From contig NZ_FNPH01000001.1 of the NCBI RefSeq assembly GCF_900107255.1, positions 744,001-808,000 of the forward strand: a stretch of 64,000 bases of DNA, written 5' to 3'. The notes below the pieces were generated by a model. The model saw only the letters and a list, made by a program, of their open reading frames with translations, was not told where the DNA came from and searched no databases. The translations under genes were made by a program, and so were the position numbers. Shown piece after piece: positions 52,458 through 61,092 of this stretch (positions are counted from its first letter, which is position 1; each line of letters opens with the position of its first letter). Source of the DNA: Micromonospora pattaloongensis (GTDB taxonomy: Bacteria; Actinomycetota; Actinomycetes; Mycobacteriales; Micromonosporaceae).

Positions 52458-53606
52458 GTGCCTTCCGATCACGCCGCTCCGCGCCTGGACGTCGACCGGA
52501 TCCTCGCCGACCCCGGCGTCCGGATCGTGGTCTGTTGCGGCGCGGGCGGGGTCGGTAAGACGACCACAGCCGCGGCGCTCGCGCTGCGCGCCGCCGAGCG
52601 GCACGGCCGGCGCACGGTCGTGCTCACCATCGACCCGGCCCGCCGGCTGGCCCAGTCGCTCGGGCTGACGGAGCTCGACAACACGCCCCGGCCGGTGAAG
52701 GGCATCGACATCGAGGCGAGCGGCGGCGAGCTGCACGCGATGATGCTCGACATGAAGCGCACCTTCGACGAGGTCGTGCTGGCGCACACCGACCCGGCGA
52801 AGGCGGCGGAGATCTTCGCCAACCCGTTCTACCAGGCCGTGAGCTCGACCTTCGCCGGCACGCAGGAGTACATGGCGATGGAGAAGCTCGGCCAGCTGCA
52901 CGCGCGGGGCGAGTGGGATCTGATCGTCGTGGACACCCCGCCGTCGCGGTCGGCCCTGGACTTCCTCGACGCCCCCGCCCGGTTGTCGCGGTTCCTCGAC
53001 GGCAAGATGCTGCGGATGCTGCTCGCGCCGGCCCGGGCCGGCGGGCGGAGCATGTTCAGCCTGGTCACCGCCTCGTTCGGGCTCTTCTCCCGGGCGGTAC
53101 AGAAGATCCTCGGCGCCCAGCTGCTGACGGACCTGTCCGGCTTCGTCGCCGCGCTGGACTCCATGTTCGGGGGCTTCCGGCAGCGGGCGGAGCAGACGTA
53201 CCAGATCCTGCAGGCGCGGGAGACCGCGTTTCTGCTGGTCGCGACACCGGAACCGGACGCGATCCGCGAGGCGGCCTACTTCGCGCGGCGACTGGGCGAG
53301 GAGCGGATGCCGCTGGGCGGCCTGGTCCTCAACCGCGTGCACCGCACCGCCGTGCCGGAACTCTCCGCCGAGCAGAGTCTCGCCGCGGCGGCGGAACTCA
53401 CCGCGGCCGGCGGCCACGACGGCGCCGCGGACGCGCTGCGGGTGCATGCCGCGCTGGCCGAGCGGGCCGTACGCGAGCGGGGGATGGCGGCGACGTTCAC
53501 GAACGCCTTCCCCGGCGTGCCGACGGTGGCGGTCACGGCGCAGCCCGCCGACGTCCATGACGTCGACGGGCTGCGCACGATCGGCGCTGCGATCAGCCTG
53601 CCGTGA
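52458..53606 (+). CDS. ArsA/Get3-like ATPase, second of pair
   Basis: 382 residues from GTG. Walker A GAGGVGKT (28-35), TIDPARRLAQSLG as the A-loop, VVDTPPSRSALDFLDAP as switch II. More complete than its partner and similar to Rv3680. The region 190-240 is hydrophobic (SMFSLVTASFGLFSRAVQ) and may bind a membrane protein tail, as in Get3. It ends convergently with whiB, overlapping it by 14 nt. Confidence 0.9.
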   Translation: MPSDHAAPRLDVDRILADPGVRIVVCCGAGGVGKTTTAAALALRAAERHGRRTVVLTIDPARRLAQSLGLTELDNTPRPVKGIDIEASGGELHAMMLDMKRTFDEVVLAHTDPAKAAEIFANPFYQAVSSTFAGTQEYMAMEKLGQLHARGEWDLIVVDTPPSRSALDFLDAPARLSRFLDGKMLRMLLAPARAGGRSMFSLVTASFGLFSRAVQKILGAQLLTDLSGFVAALDSMFGGFRQRAEQTYQILQARETAFLLVATPEPDAIREAAYFARRLGEERMPLGGLVLNRVHRTAVPELSAEQSLAAAAELTAAGGHDGAADALRVHAALAERAVRERGMAATFTNAFPGVPTVAVTAQPADVHDVDGLRTIGAAISLP

Positions 53607-53889
53607 CGAGCACCTTCTCCCGGTCGCGCATCGCGGCCTCGAACATCTTCCGCCAACTGGCCACGTTCGGGTGACGGCGCAGCAGCGCGCGCCGTTCCCG
53701 TTCGGTCATGCCACCCCACACACCGAACTCGATGCGGTTGTCGAGCGCGTCGGCCAGGCATTCGTACCGGACCGGGCAGCTGCGGCAAACCCTCTTCGCC
53801 ACGTTCTGCTCCGCGCCCTGCACGAACAGCGCGTCCGGATCACCACTCTGACATGCCGCCAGCGTGGGCCAGTCTGCGATCATGCCCAT
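53593..53889 (-). CDS. WhiB-family iron-sulfur regulator (WhiB4-like)
   Basis: 98 residues; ATG two codons on is possible. Four cluster cysteines at 13, 35, 38 and 44 (C-x-x-C-x5-C core in CRSCPVRYEC), the turn GVWGG (56-60), and a basic C-terminus for DNA or sigma-factor contact. WhiB proteins bind a 4Fe-4S cluster and region 4 of SigA. Position next to the ArsA pair and ponA2 equals M. tuberculosis whiB4 (Rv3681c), a redox regulator. AAGGGGG upstream. Confidence 0.92.
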   Translation of the reverse strand: MGMIADWPTLAACQSGDPDALFVQGAEQNVAKRVCRSCPVRYECLADALDNRIEFGVWGGMTERERRALLRRHPNVASWRKMFEAAMRDREKVLVTAG

Positions 53890-54287
53890 CTGTCCACGTC
53901 CCCCCTTGCAGTCCCGCTACCGACTCTGGACACCAGCCGGCAAAACCCCCGGCCACCCGTATCGGCCCTGTTCTCCCCCAAGCCGCGCACGGGTGACGTG
54001 CGATACTCGCCGGACTATCATGCTCTGTAGTCAACCGACTACGCAACGTTGTCTGCCAAATCCATTAATCCGGACACTCTGCTGTTCTGCGGCCGCTGGG
54101 GCCCGCATACCCGGTCTCGTTCCGTGAAAACGCCGCCGTGGCCGGTCGAGCGGAGGAAACTGGGCGGTACCGCGGAGCGGTCGCACGCGCGAAGCCGTGC
54201 GCTTAACACAACGAGGCCACCCGGCGCGGGAAATGGGGCGGGCGGCCGTCCCGTGCCCTCCTGGGGTATTCACGTACCCTGACGTAC
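53890..54287. other. whiB/ponA2 divergent intergenic region
   Basis: 398 nt without a convincing gene. It contains GTAGTC-AACC-GACTAC, a perfect 6-bp inverted repeat at 54028-54043, in a locally AT-richer stretch (54005-54080), and the ponA2 promoter at its right end. Frames crossing it lack family similarity. Confidence 0.5.
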
Positions 54288-54290
54288 GTG
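54271..54290 (+). promoter_or_regulatory. ponA2 -10 box inside an inverted repeat covering the start codon
   Basis: CACGTAC-CCTGAC-GTACGTG: perfect 7-bp arms, the right arm ending in the GTG start (54288-54290). The -10 TACCCT (54275-54280) lies within it, seven nt before the GTG, so the transcript is probably leaderless and the palindrome could be an operator. Confidence 0.5.
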
Positions 54291-56723
54291 ACCTGGATGC
54301 GGAAGCGAGACCACAGCCTCCTGACCAACGCCGCATCGCTGTTGATCTGCGGACTCCTGGCCGGCGTGGTGGTCGCCGCGGCAGCCTTTCCCGCAGTCGC
54401 GATGTCGGGACTCGCGGCCAAGGCCGGCGCGGAAACGTTCGACAAGCTGCCGAGCGAGCTGACCGTCAAGCGGCCGCCGCAGATGACGTACGTGTACGCG
54501 AACGACGGCAAGACGCTGCTGGCGACCTTTTACGACGAGAATCGGAAGGATATCCCGCTTAAGGAAATTCCGCCGATCATGCAAAAGGCGATCATCGCCG
54601 CCGAGGATCACGGGTTCTACCAGCACAACGGCGTCGACGCCAAGGGCATCGCCCGGGCGTTCGTCGCCAACAACAGTGCCGGCGAGACGACCCAGGGCGC
54701 CTCGACGCTGACCATGCAGTACGTGCGCCTCGCGATCGCGTACTCGGCGACCCACCCCGAGGACGTGGTCGCCGCGACCGAGGACACCAGCGCGCGGAAG
54801 CTGCGCGAGATGCGCTACGCCCTGCAGCTCGACAAGGAGTTCTCCAAGGACGAGATCCTGGAGCGGTACCTCAACATCGCCCCCTTCGGCAACGGCGCGT
54901 ACGGCGTCTACGCGGCCAGCCAGGTCTACTTCGGCAAGGCGCCGAAGAACCTGAAAATCGAGGAAGCCGCCATGCTCGCCGGCATGGTGAAGGCCCCGTC
55001 GGCCTTCAACCCGACCACCCCCGGTGGAAAGGACGAGGCGAAGATCCGCCGCGACTACGTGATCGACAACATGGCCAAGATCGGCGCGATCACCCAGAAG
55101 GAGGCGGACACCGCCAAGGCGACCCCGCTGAAGGTCACCGGCAAGCGCGCCCCGAACGGCTGCGTCCAAGCCAACAACAACCTCAAGTACGGCTGGGGCT
55201 TCTTCTGCGACTACGTCTACCGGTGGTGGATGGAGCAGGAGACCTTCGGCGCCACGTCGTACGACCGGGAGCGGCGGCTCAAGAGCGGCGGCTACAGCAT
55301 CATCAGCTCACTCGATGCGAAGACGCAGAACGCCGCGAAGAAGAACGTCGAGGCCCAGCTGAAGACCGGCAGCAAGCACGCGCTGATGGTGGCAGCGGTC
55401 GAGCCCGGCACCGGCCGGGTACGCGCGCTGGCCGTCAACCGCTACTACAAGCTGGACGACTCGAACAAGCCGCAGAACAAGATCTCCAGCAACCCGGCGA
55501 AGGCCAAGCTGGGCCTCCGGGGCACTTACCCGAACACGACCAACCCGCTGATGACCGGTGGCGGCGACATCACCGGCTACCAGGCCGGCTCGACGTTCAA
55601 GATCTTCACGATGGTGGCCGCGCTGGAGCGCGGCTATCCGCTGGCGTACACGATCAACGCCCGGTCGCCGATGCGGACCAACTACATCGTCGAACAGGGG
55701 GCGCCGGCCGCGTGTGGCGGCACCCACTTCTACTGCCCGACCAACGCCAACCCCAGCTGGATGAACGGGTCCCGCACCATGTGGAGCGGCTTCGGCCGTT
55801 CGGTCAACACCTACTTCGTGAAGCTCCAGGAAGAGGTGGGGGCGGAGAACGCGGTCGCGGTGGCGAAGAAGCTGGGCATCAAGTTCCGGGCCGGCAGCGA
55901 CGCGCAGTTCGCCAACAACAAGGACGCCGCGCACCAGTGGGGCGCGTTCACGCTCGGCGTCTCCGGCACCACGCCGCTGGACCTGGCCAACGCGTACGCC
56001 ACCCTCGCCGCGGACGGCAAGTACTGTGAGCCGATTCCGGTGCAGGAGATCCGCGACCAGGACGGGAAGAAGCTCGACGTGGCCAACCCGCGCTGCAACC
56101 AGGCGGTCAAGCCGGAGGTCGCCCGCTCCGCCATCGACGCCGCCCGCTGCCCCGTCGGCGACAACTCCCCGACCGACCGGTGCGACGGCGGCACCGCCCC
56201 CGAGGTCCGGAGCGTGGTGAAGTACCCGGTCGCCGGCAAGACCGGCACCACCGACGGCGAGAAGACCGCATCGCTCGTGGTCACGACCAAGCAGCTCGCC
56301 GTCGCCGGCATCCTCGCCGACCCGGACTGGGCGCAGACCACCTCGGTGATGGACCACAACAAGGTCAACCCGGCGGTCTACCGGACGCTGCGGGACGGGA
56401 TGAAGGGCAAGCCGAAGGTGGACTTCACGCCGCCGAACGGCAAGATCGTGGAAGGGGACCAGCGCTCCATCCCGGACGTCACGTGCGTGTCGATCGAGAC
56501 GGCGCGGTCCCGGATCGAGGGCGCCGGCTTCCAGGCCGTGGTGGACAACAACCCGGTCACCTCCAGCTGCCCGAAGGGCACGGCGGCCGGCACCAGCCCA
56601 TCGGGCCGCACCATCAAGGGCGGCACCGTGACCATCCAGGTCAGCGAGGGCAAGGGCGGCAACAACGGCGGCCAGGATCGACCCAGCCCGCCCGGCCGGC
56701 CCGGCCGGGGGAACAACGGATAA
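54288..56723 (+). CDS. ponA2: class A penicillin-binding protein (PonA2-type) with PASTA domain
   Basis: 811 residues from GTG. N-terminal transmembrane helix (about 15-38); glycosyltransferase 51 domain with catalytic Glu106 in AAEDHGFY and TLTMQYVR; transpeptidase domain with Ser435 in GSTFK, SVN in GRSVNTYF, and Lys651 in GKTGTT; a PASTA domain (about 725-795, IPDVTCVSIETARSRIEGAGF); Gly/Pro-rich tail. It polymerises and crosslinks peptidoglycan. Same place as Rv3682. EDHGFY replaces the more usual EDRRFY form. A strong terminator follows. Confidence 0.95.
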   Translation: MTWMRKRDHSLLTNAASLLICGLLAGVVVAAAAFPAVAMSGLAAKAGAETFDKLPSELTVKRPPQMTYVYANDGKTLLATFYDENRKDIPLKEIPPIMQKAIIAAEDHGFYQHNGVDAKGIARAFVANNSAGETTQGASTLTMQYVRLAIAYSATHPEDVVAATEDTSARKLREMRYALQLDKEFSKDEILERYLNIAPFGNGAYGVYAASQVYFGKAPKNLKIEEAAMLAGMVKAPSAFNPTTPGGKDEAKIRRDYVIDNMAKIGAITQKEADTAKATPLKVTGKRAPNGCVQANNNLKYGWGFFCDYVYRWWMEQETFGATSYDRERRLKSGGYSIISSLDAKTQNAAKKNVEAQLKTGSKHALMVAAVEPGTGRVRALAVNRYYKLDDSNKPQNKISSNPAKAKLGLRGTYPNTTNPLMTGGGDITGYQAGSTFKIFTMVAALERGYPLAYTINARSPMRTNYIVEQGAPAACGGTHFYCPTNANPSWMNGSRTMWSGFGRSVNTYFVKLQEEVGAENAVAVAKKLGIKFRAGSDAQFANNKDAAHQWGAFTLGVSGTTPLDLANAYATLAADGKYCEPIPVQEIRDQDGKKLDVANPRCNQAVKPEVARSAIDAARCPVGDNSPTDRCDGGTAPEVRSVVKYPVAGKTGTTDGEKTASLVVTTKQLAVAGILADPDWAQTTSVMDHNKVNPAVYRTLRDGMKGKPKVDFTPPNGKIVEGDQRSIPDVTCVSIETARSRIEGAGFQAVVDNNPVTSSCPKGTAAGTSPSGRTIKGGTVTIQVSEGKGGNNGGQDRPSPPGRPGRGNNG

Positions 56724-56734
56724 CCGCATAACGG

Positions 56735-56771
56735 CGAAGCGGGCGGGCACCGAGGGTGCCCGCCCGCTTCG
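56735..56771. terminator. bidirectional terminator between ponA2 and yqeY-like gene
   Basis: Perfect 17-bp arms (CGAAGCGGGCGGGCACC and its complement) with a GAG loop between two convergent stops. Confidence 0.9.
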
Positions 56772-56784
56772 TGTGCGACCGATC

Positions 56785-57240
56785 TCAGACGCCGAGCTGG
56801 CGGCGTACCTCCGCGGCCACCCGGCCGCCCTCGGCCCGGCCGGCCACCGCGGCCTGCGCCGCCTTCATCGCCGGTCCCATCTGCGCCTTGCCCGTGAAGC
56901 CGCCGGCCGCGAGCGCCCCCGACACCAGCTCGGCCAGCTCGGCGTCGCCGAGCTGCTTCGGCAGGTAGCGCTCCAGCACCTCGCCCTCCGCGGTCTCCTT
57001 GGCCGCCTGGTCCGTGCGGCCGGCGTCCGCGAACGCGGTCGCCGCCTCCCGACGCTTCTTGGCCTCCTTGGTCAGCACCGCGAGCACCTCGTCATCGGAG
57101 AGCTCTCGCTTGGTCTTGCCGGCGACCTCGGCGGTGCCGATCGCGGCGAGCGCCATCCGGAGCGTGGAGGTGGTCAGGTCGTCGCGCGCCTTCAGCGCGG
57201 CACGCATGTCGGCGGTCAGGGAGTCCTTCAGGGTGCTCAT
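56785..57240 (-). CDS. GatB/YqeY domain protein
   Basis: 151 residues. Helical protein starting MSTLKDSLTADMRAALKARD with the AAKRREAATAF-like and ERYLPKQL segments of the YqeY family, related to the tail of GatB in tRNA amidotransferase. The exact role of stand-alone YqeY is not known; tRNA or aminoacyl-tRNA contact is suspected. It is read divergently from the phosphoesterase gene, with a shared promoter core in a 25-nt gap. Confidence 0.93.
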   Translation of the reverse strand: MSTLKDSLTADMRAALKARDDLTTSTLRMALAAIGTAEVAGKTKRELSDDEVLAVLTKEAKKRREAATAFADAGRTDQAAKETAEGEVLERYLPKQLGDAELAELVSGALAAGGFTGKAQMGPAMKAAQAAVAGRAEGGRVAAEVRRQLGV

Positions 57241-57248
57241 GGACGGTC

Positions 57249-57258
57249 AAACTACCCT
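57249..57258. promoter_or_regulatory. overlapping divergent -10 boxes
   Basis: TAGTTT (minus, 57249-57254, eight nt before the yqeY-like ATG) and TACCCT (plus, 57253-57258, seven nt before the phosphoesterase ATG) share two base pairs. Only one polymerase can open this site at a time; both transcripts would be essentially leaderless. Confidence 0.5.
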
Positions 57259-57265
57259 GGGCGGC

Positions 57266-58159
57266 ATGCAGAAGCGCACTGTATTCCGGCTGGCCGCCGG
57301 GACCGCCGCACTGGGTGCCGCCACCTTCGCGTACGGGTCGCTCATCGAGCGCAATCGCTTCACCCTGCGCCGGTACGACGTACCGGTGCTGGCGCCGGAC
57401 GCCGAGCCGCTGCGCATCCTGCACCTGTCCGACCTGCACATGATGCCGGACCAGCGGCGGAAACAGCGGTGGGTCGCGTCGCTCGCCGGTACCGACCCGG
57501 ACCTCGTGCTGGTGACCGGCGACAACCTCGCCGACCCGGCGGCCGTGCCGGGCGCGCTGCGCGCGCTCCAGCCGCTGCTGGACTTCCCCGGCGCCTTCGT
57601 CTTCGGCTCCAACGACTACCGGGGCCCGGTCTGGAAGAACCCGTTCACCTACTTCAACCCGAACCGCGAGTACCGGCAGGGCGTCGAGCTGCCCGTGGAG
57701 GACCTGCGCGAGGTGTTCGTCGGGGCGGGGTGGGCGGACCTCAACAACGCCCGCGTCTCGATGAAGGCGGGCGGGCGGCGGATCGAGCTGGTCGGGGTCG
57801 ACGATCCGCACATCGAGCGGGACGACTATGCGTCCGTCGCCGGTCCCGTCCCGGCCGACGCCGAGCTGTCGATCGGCCTCACCCACTCCCCGGAGCCGCG
57901 GGTGCTGAACGAGATGGCCGCGGACGGGCTGGACCTGTTGCTCGCCGGCCACACGCACGGGGGTCAGGTGTGCGTGCCGTTCGTGGGCGCGTTGGTGACC
58001 AACTGCGACCTGCCGCGGCAGATGGCGCGCGGGCTGCACCGCTGGCCCGGCACGGACAGCTGGCTGCACGTCTCCGCCGGCGTCGGCACCCACCCCACCG
58101 CCCCGGTCCGGTTCGCCTGCCCGCCCGAGGCGACCCTGCTGACCCTGATCCCCCGCTGA
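57266..58159 (+). CDS. metallophosphoesterase
   Basis: 297 residues from ATG at 57266; the frame is open upstream but overlaps the divergent gene. An N-terminal hydrophobic segment (about 8-24) suggests a membrane anchor. Calcineurin-like motifs: HLSDLHM, TGDNL, SNDYRGP (GNHE position), and AGHTHGGQ with the metal histidines. This resembles the YkuE/YaeI-type phosphodiesterases. Mycobacteria carry a similar gene near ponA2 (Rv3683). Substrate unknown. Confidence 0.92.
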   Translation: MQKRTVFRLAAGTAALGAATFAYGSLIERNRFTLRRYDVPVLAPDAEPLRILHLSDLHMMPDQRRKQRWVASLAGTDPDLVLVTGDNLADPAAVPGALRALQPLLDFPGAFVFGSNDYRGPVWKNPFTYFNPNREYRQGVELPVEDLREVFVGAGWADLNNARVSMKAGGRRIELVGVDDPHIERDDYASVAGPVPADAELSIGLTHSPEPRVLNEMAADGLDLLLAGHTHGGQVCVPFVGALVTNCDLPRQMARGLHRWPGTDSWLHVSAGVGTHPTAPVRFACPPEATLLTLIPR

Positions 58160-58285
58160 GCCCTCCCCGCCGCCGGCCCGGTCGCCCGAGCCGTCGTGAC
58201 CGGGGTCCCGGACCACCCCCGTCCTCCGGCGGGGGTACCGAATTTGTGCATCGGCCGCAGTGGGCTACTATTGCCCAGCACGCCT

Positions 58286-58362
<77 letters not shown>

Positions 58363-58368
58363 GAGGCC

Positions 58369-58405
58369 AAAAGGCCAGGTGAGAGCTTCTCTCACCTGGC
58401 CTTTT
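58369..58405 (+). terminator. tRNA-Pro intrinsic terminator
   Basis: Perfect 17-bp arms (AAAAGGCCAGGTGAGAG and complement) with a CTT loop, ending in TTTTG. It begins six nt after the tRNA. Confidence 0.93.
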
Positions 58406-58555
58406 GTCATTCCCTCGGCGCTTTCCTCCATCGACTCGGACCGCCGAGCAGCCGGCGCTTCCGTTCTCGATTCGGAAACTCCTCGATCACCTCATTGCCG
58501 TCCCGGTTGGTACGACGAGTCGCTCCGATCGGCACGATGGCGACGGAAGACCACC

Positions 58556-58586
58556 TTGACAACGTACAACCAGTCGGTTGTATATT
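58556..58586 (+). promoter_or_regulatory. arsR-type promoter with operator
   Basis: TTGACA (58556-58561) and TATATT (58581-58586, six nt before the GTG) frame a perfect palindrome TACAACC-AGTC-GGTTGTA (58565-58582). The placement between -35 and -10 is what autorepression by the downstream ArsR-type protein requires. Spacing between hexamers is 19 nt, slightly long. Confidence 0.65.
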
Positions 58587-58592
58587 TGACCC

Positions 58593-58934
58593 GTGACGGA
58601 GGAGAGCGCTGACCGGGCGGACGCCCTGTTCCACGCGCTCGCCGACCGCACCCGACGCGACATCCTGCGCCGCGTGCTGGCCGGGGAGCACTCCGTCTCC
58701 GCGCTCGCGGCGAAATACGACATGAGCTTCGCCGCGGTGCAGAAGCACGTCGCCGTGCTGGAGAAGGCCGGCCTGCTGACCAAGCGACGCAGCGGTCGCG
58801 AGCAGTTGGCCAGCGGCGACGTGGAGGCGGTGCGGTCGGTGGCGTCCATGCTCACCGAGCTCGAACAGGTCTGGCGTGGCCGCATCGCACGCATCGATGT
58901 GCTCATCGCATCCGACCCCGACCAGGAGGAGTGA
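58593..58934 (+). CDS. ArsR-family winged-helix repressor
   Basis: 113 residues from GTG; no Shine-Dalgarno, consistent with a leaderless message. Winged helix: FHALADRTRRDILRRVL, then recognition helix FAAVQKHVAVLEKAGLL and wing KRRSGREQL. No metal-binding Cys pair is seen; members of this subgroup are typically paired with an SRPBCC/AHSA1 protein, as here. It probably represses its own operon through the palindrome just upstream. Confidence 0.92.
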   Translation: MTEESADRADALFHALADRTRRDILRRVLAGEHSVSALAAKYDMSFAAVQKHVAVLEKAGLLTKRRSGREQLASGDVEAVRSVASMLTELEQVWRGRIARIDVLIASDPDQEE

Positions 58935-58936
58935 AA

Positions 58937-59422
58937 ATGCCCGTAACCGACGTTCAGCAGGACCTCGACAACCTGACTCTGACCATCACCGCAGACTTCG
59001 CCGCGCCGGTAGAGCGCATCTGGCAGGTCTACGCCGACCCGCGCCAATTGGAGAAGGTGTGGGGACCGCCGACCTACCCGGCGACGGTGGTCGACCACGA
59101 CCTCACGCCCGGCGGTCGCGTGACCTACTACATGACCGGTCCGGAGGGCGACAGGCACGCCGGATACTGGCTGGTCACCACCGTGGACGAGCCAAGAGGC
59201 TTCTCCTTCGACGACGGCTTCGCCGACCTGGACTTCAACCCGAGGCCGGAGCTGCCGGTCTCCAAGAACGCCTACACCTTCACCGAGCACAACGGCGGCA
59301 CACGCGCGACCTACGTGAGCACGTACGCCTCCGCCGAGGCGCTGAAGCAGGTGCTGGACATGGGCATCGTGGAGGGCGCCACATTGTCGATCAACCAGGT
59401 TGACGGCCTGGTCGCCTCCTGA
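58937..59422 (+). CDS. SRPBCC (AHSA1/START-like) protein
   Basis: 161 residues from ATG at 58937, six nt after AGGAGGA; a GTG at 58931 overlaps the upstream stop but sits directly against the ribosome site. FAAPVERIWQVYADPRQLEKVWGPPTYP and the VTYYMTGPEG segment define the helix-grip fold that binds hydrophobic ligands. It may sequester or signal the ligand sensed by the ArsR partner. Ends before a perfect terminator hairpin. Confidence 0.9.
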   Translation: MPVTDVQQDLDNLTLTITADFAAPVERIWQVYADPRQLEKVWGPPTYPATVVDHDLTPGGRVTYYMTGPEGDRHAGYWLVTTVDEPRGFSFDDGFADLDFNPRPELPVSKNAYTFTEHNGGTRATYVSTYASAEALKQVLDMGIVEGATLSINQVDGLVAS

Positions 59423-59427
59423 TCAAT

Positions 59428-59460
59428 AGGAGACCGGGGCCGCGGCGGCCCCGGTCTCCT
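59428..59460 (+). terminator. terminator of the arsR-SRPBCC operon
   Basis: Perfect 15-bp arms (AGGAGACCGGGGCCG and complement) with a CGG loop, six nt after the stop. Confidence 0.88.
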
Positions 59461-59628
59461 AACGACGCGGCGCAGCCTGTTCGCCGGCGACGCTGCGCTC
59501 CGCGCTCGATCAGGCACGGGGCGCGAGCGACGCTCCAGCCACGCTGAGTAAGCTATCCCGCACGTCGTCCGGCCCCTCCGCCCGGGAGACGTAATTTTTC
59601 CGTCCGCTTCCCCACCCGAGACGACGAC

Positions 59629-61092
59629 GTGCGACTGGACCATGAGGGCATCGTCGATGCCGTGTCGGCCCGCCTCACCGAGGCCGGGACCGCGGTAGCG
59701 GCGTGCGACGCGGCCGTGGTGGAACTCAGCCGCCACACGGACGCGATCATCGCCGTGCTGCTGCACGGTCGCGATCAGCTGCGCTGCGTCGCGGCAACCG
59801 GCTCGTGGCAGGTCTTCGCCTCGGTGCCGCCCGGCGCCGGGGTTTCCGGGCGCGTGTACCTCAGCGGCAAGACCGAAACGATCACCGCGGTCGAGGGCGA
59901 TCCCGACTACATTCCGACCGCCCCGAACGTGACGCTGGAGATCTGCGCACCCATCGTCGACAGGCGGGGCCGGCCGGTGGGCGCGATCAACCTGGAGTGG
60001 ACGGAGCACGTCGACAGCGAGCGGTGGCGCGAGACGGTAGAGCGGATCGCGGAGCGGCTCAGCGCCCGCCTCGAGCAGCTCGGCGGGGCGCCGACGGAGA
60101 CGCACAGCGAGAAGCTGCTGCGACACGCGATGGCGCTCACCAGCGCGGCGTCCGAGCCGCAGCTCGCGGCGGCCGCCGTGGAGGCAGCCCGGGACGTCGC
60201 CGGCCTCACCGCGGCGGTCCTCGTGCTGACCACGCCCGACGGCCCGCGACTCAATATCCCGGTCACGCCGCCGAACGGCCTGGAGCTGCGGATCCGGGGC
60301 CGGCTGTGCACGGCGGGACGCTCCCAGCTGCATCGGCTGGTCTCGCGCGCGCAACGGCACGGCGCGCTCTACACCCTCGGCGAGCCCGGACAGGACGCGC
60401 CCGACGATTACGCCATCCTCGCCGACGCCGGGGTACGGACCCTGATCGCGGTGCCGGTCGGCCGGCTCGGCGCCGGCGGGGTGATGCTGGTGGCGGACAC
60501 CCAGGCGGTGCGTCCCGATGCCGAGACCGTCAATTTGATCGAGCTGCTCGCGGCGCAGACCTGGACCTGCCTCGACCGGTTGCGCACGCTGGAGCAGCTG
60601 CACGAGCGTGCGATGTCGGACCCCCTGACGGGGCTGCGCCATCACGGCCCGTTCGCGGAACGCATGACGACGGCGACGCCCGGCCGCACGGCGCTGGTCG
60701 CGGTCGACGTGGACGAGTTCAAGAGCATCAACGACACGTACGGGCACCAGGTCGGCGACCGCGTGCTGGTGGAACTCGCGCGGGCGCTGCAGGCCGCCCT
60801 GCGGCACGGCGACGAGCTCTACCGGATCGGCGGCGACGAGTTCGTCGCGGTGGTCGAGGTTCGGCGCCCGGCCGAGGCCCTGGAGATCGGCGAACGCCTC
60901 GTCAGGGCCGCACGCGCCGTCGGACGCACGGTCAGTGTCGGCGTCGCCGTGCAGCGTCCGGGTGAGGCGTCGGAGCAGACGCTGCGCCGCGCGGACGTCG
61001 CGCTCTACGACGTGAAGCGGGACGGCCGGGACGGCGTACGCCTGGCCGCGGTCCGCCCGGCCGAACCGCCCGCGCTCAGCGTCCTGCGGTGA
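59629..61092 (+). CDS. GAF-GGDEF diguanylate cyclase
   Basis: 487 residues from GTG. Two GAF-like sensor regions (about 10-145 and 160-325) are followed by a GGDEF domain (about 325-475) with SDPLTGLRHHGPF, DVDEFKSINDTYGHQVGD and an intact active site GGDEF at 401-405. RHGD at 392-395, five residues upstream, is the RxxD inhibitory site, so product inhibition by c-di-GMP is expected. No transmembrane helix: cytosolic. TAATTT at 59592-59597 is a possible -10. Its 3' end overlaps asd by 17 nt, tail to tail. Confidence 0.93.
   Translation: MRLDHEGIVDAVSARLTEAGTAVAACDAAVVELSRHTDAIIAVLLHGRDQLRCVAATGSWQVFASVPPGAGVSGRVYLSGKTETITAVEGDPDYIPTAPNVTLEICAPIVDRRGRPVGAINLEWTEHVDSERWRETVERIAERLSARLEQLGGAPTETHSEKLLRHAMALTSAASEPQLAAAAVEAARDVAGLTAAVLVLTTPDGPRLNIPVTPPNGLELRIRGRLCTAGRSQLHRLVSRAQRHGALYTLGEPGQDAPDDYAILADAGVRTLIAVPVGRLGAGGVMLVADTQAVRPDAETVNLIELLAAQTWTCLDRLRTLEQLHERAMSDPLTGLRHHGPFAERMTTATPGRTALVAVDVDEFKSINDTYGHQVGDRVLVELARALQAALRHGDELYRIGGDEFVAVVEVRRPAEALEIGERLVRAARAVGRTVSVGVAVQRPGEASEQTLRRADVALYDVKRDGRDGVRLAAVRPAEPPALSVLR

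Noticed and set aside
51423-53606. Arsenite export ATPase genes
   Set aside because: No arsenite-binding Cys cluster, no ArsB/ArsD nearby; position equals the mycobacterial Rv3679-Rv3680 pair.
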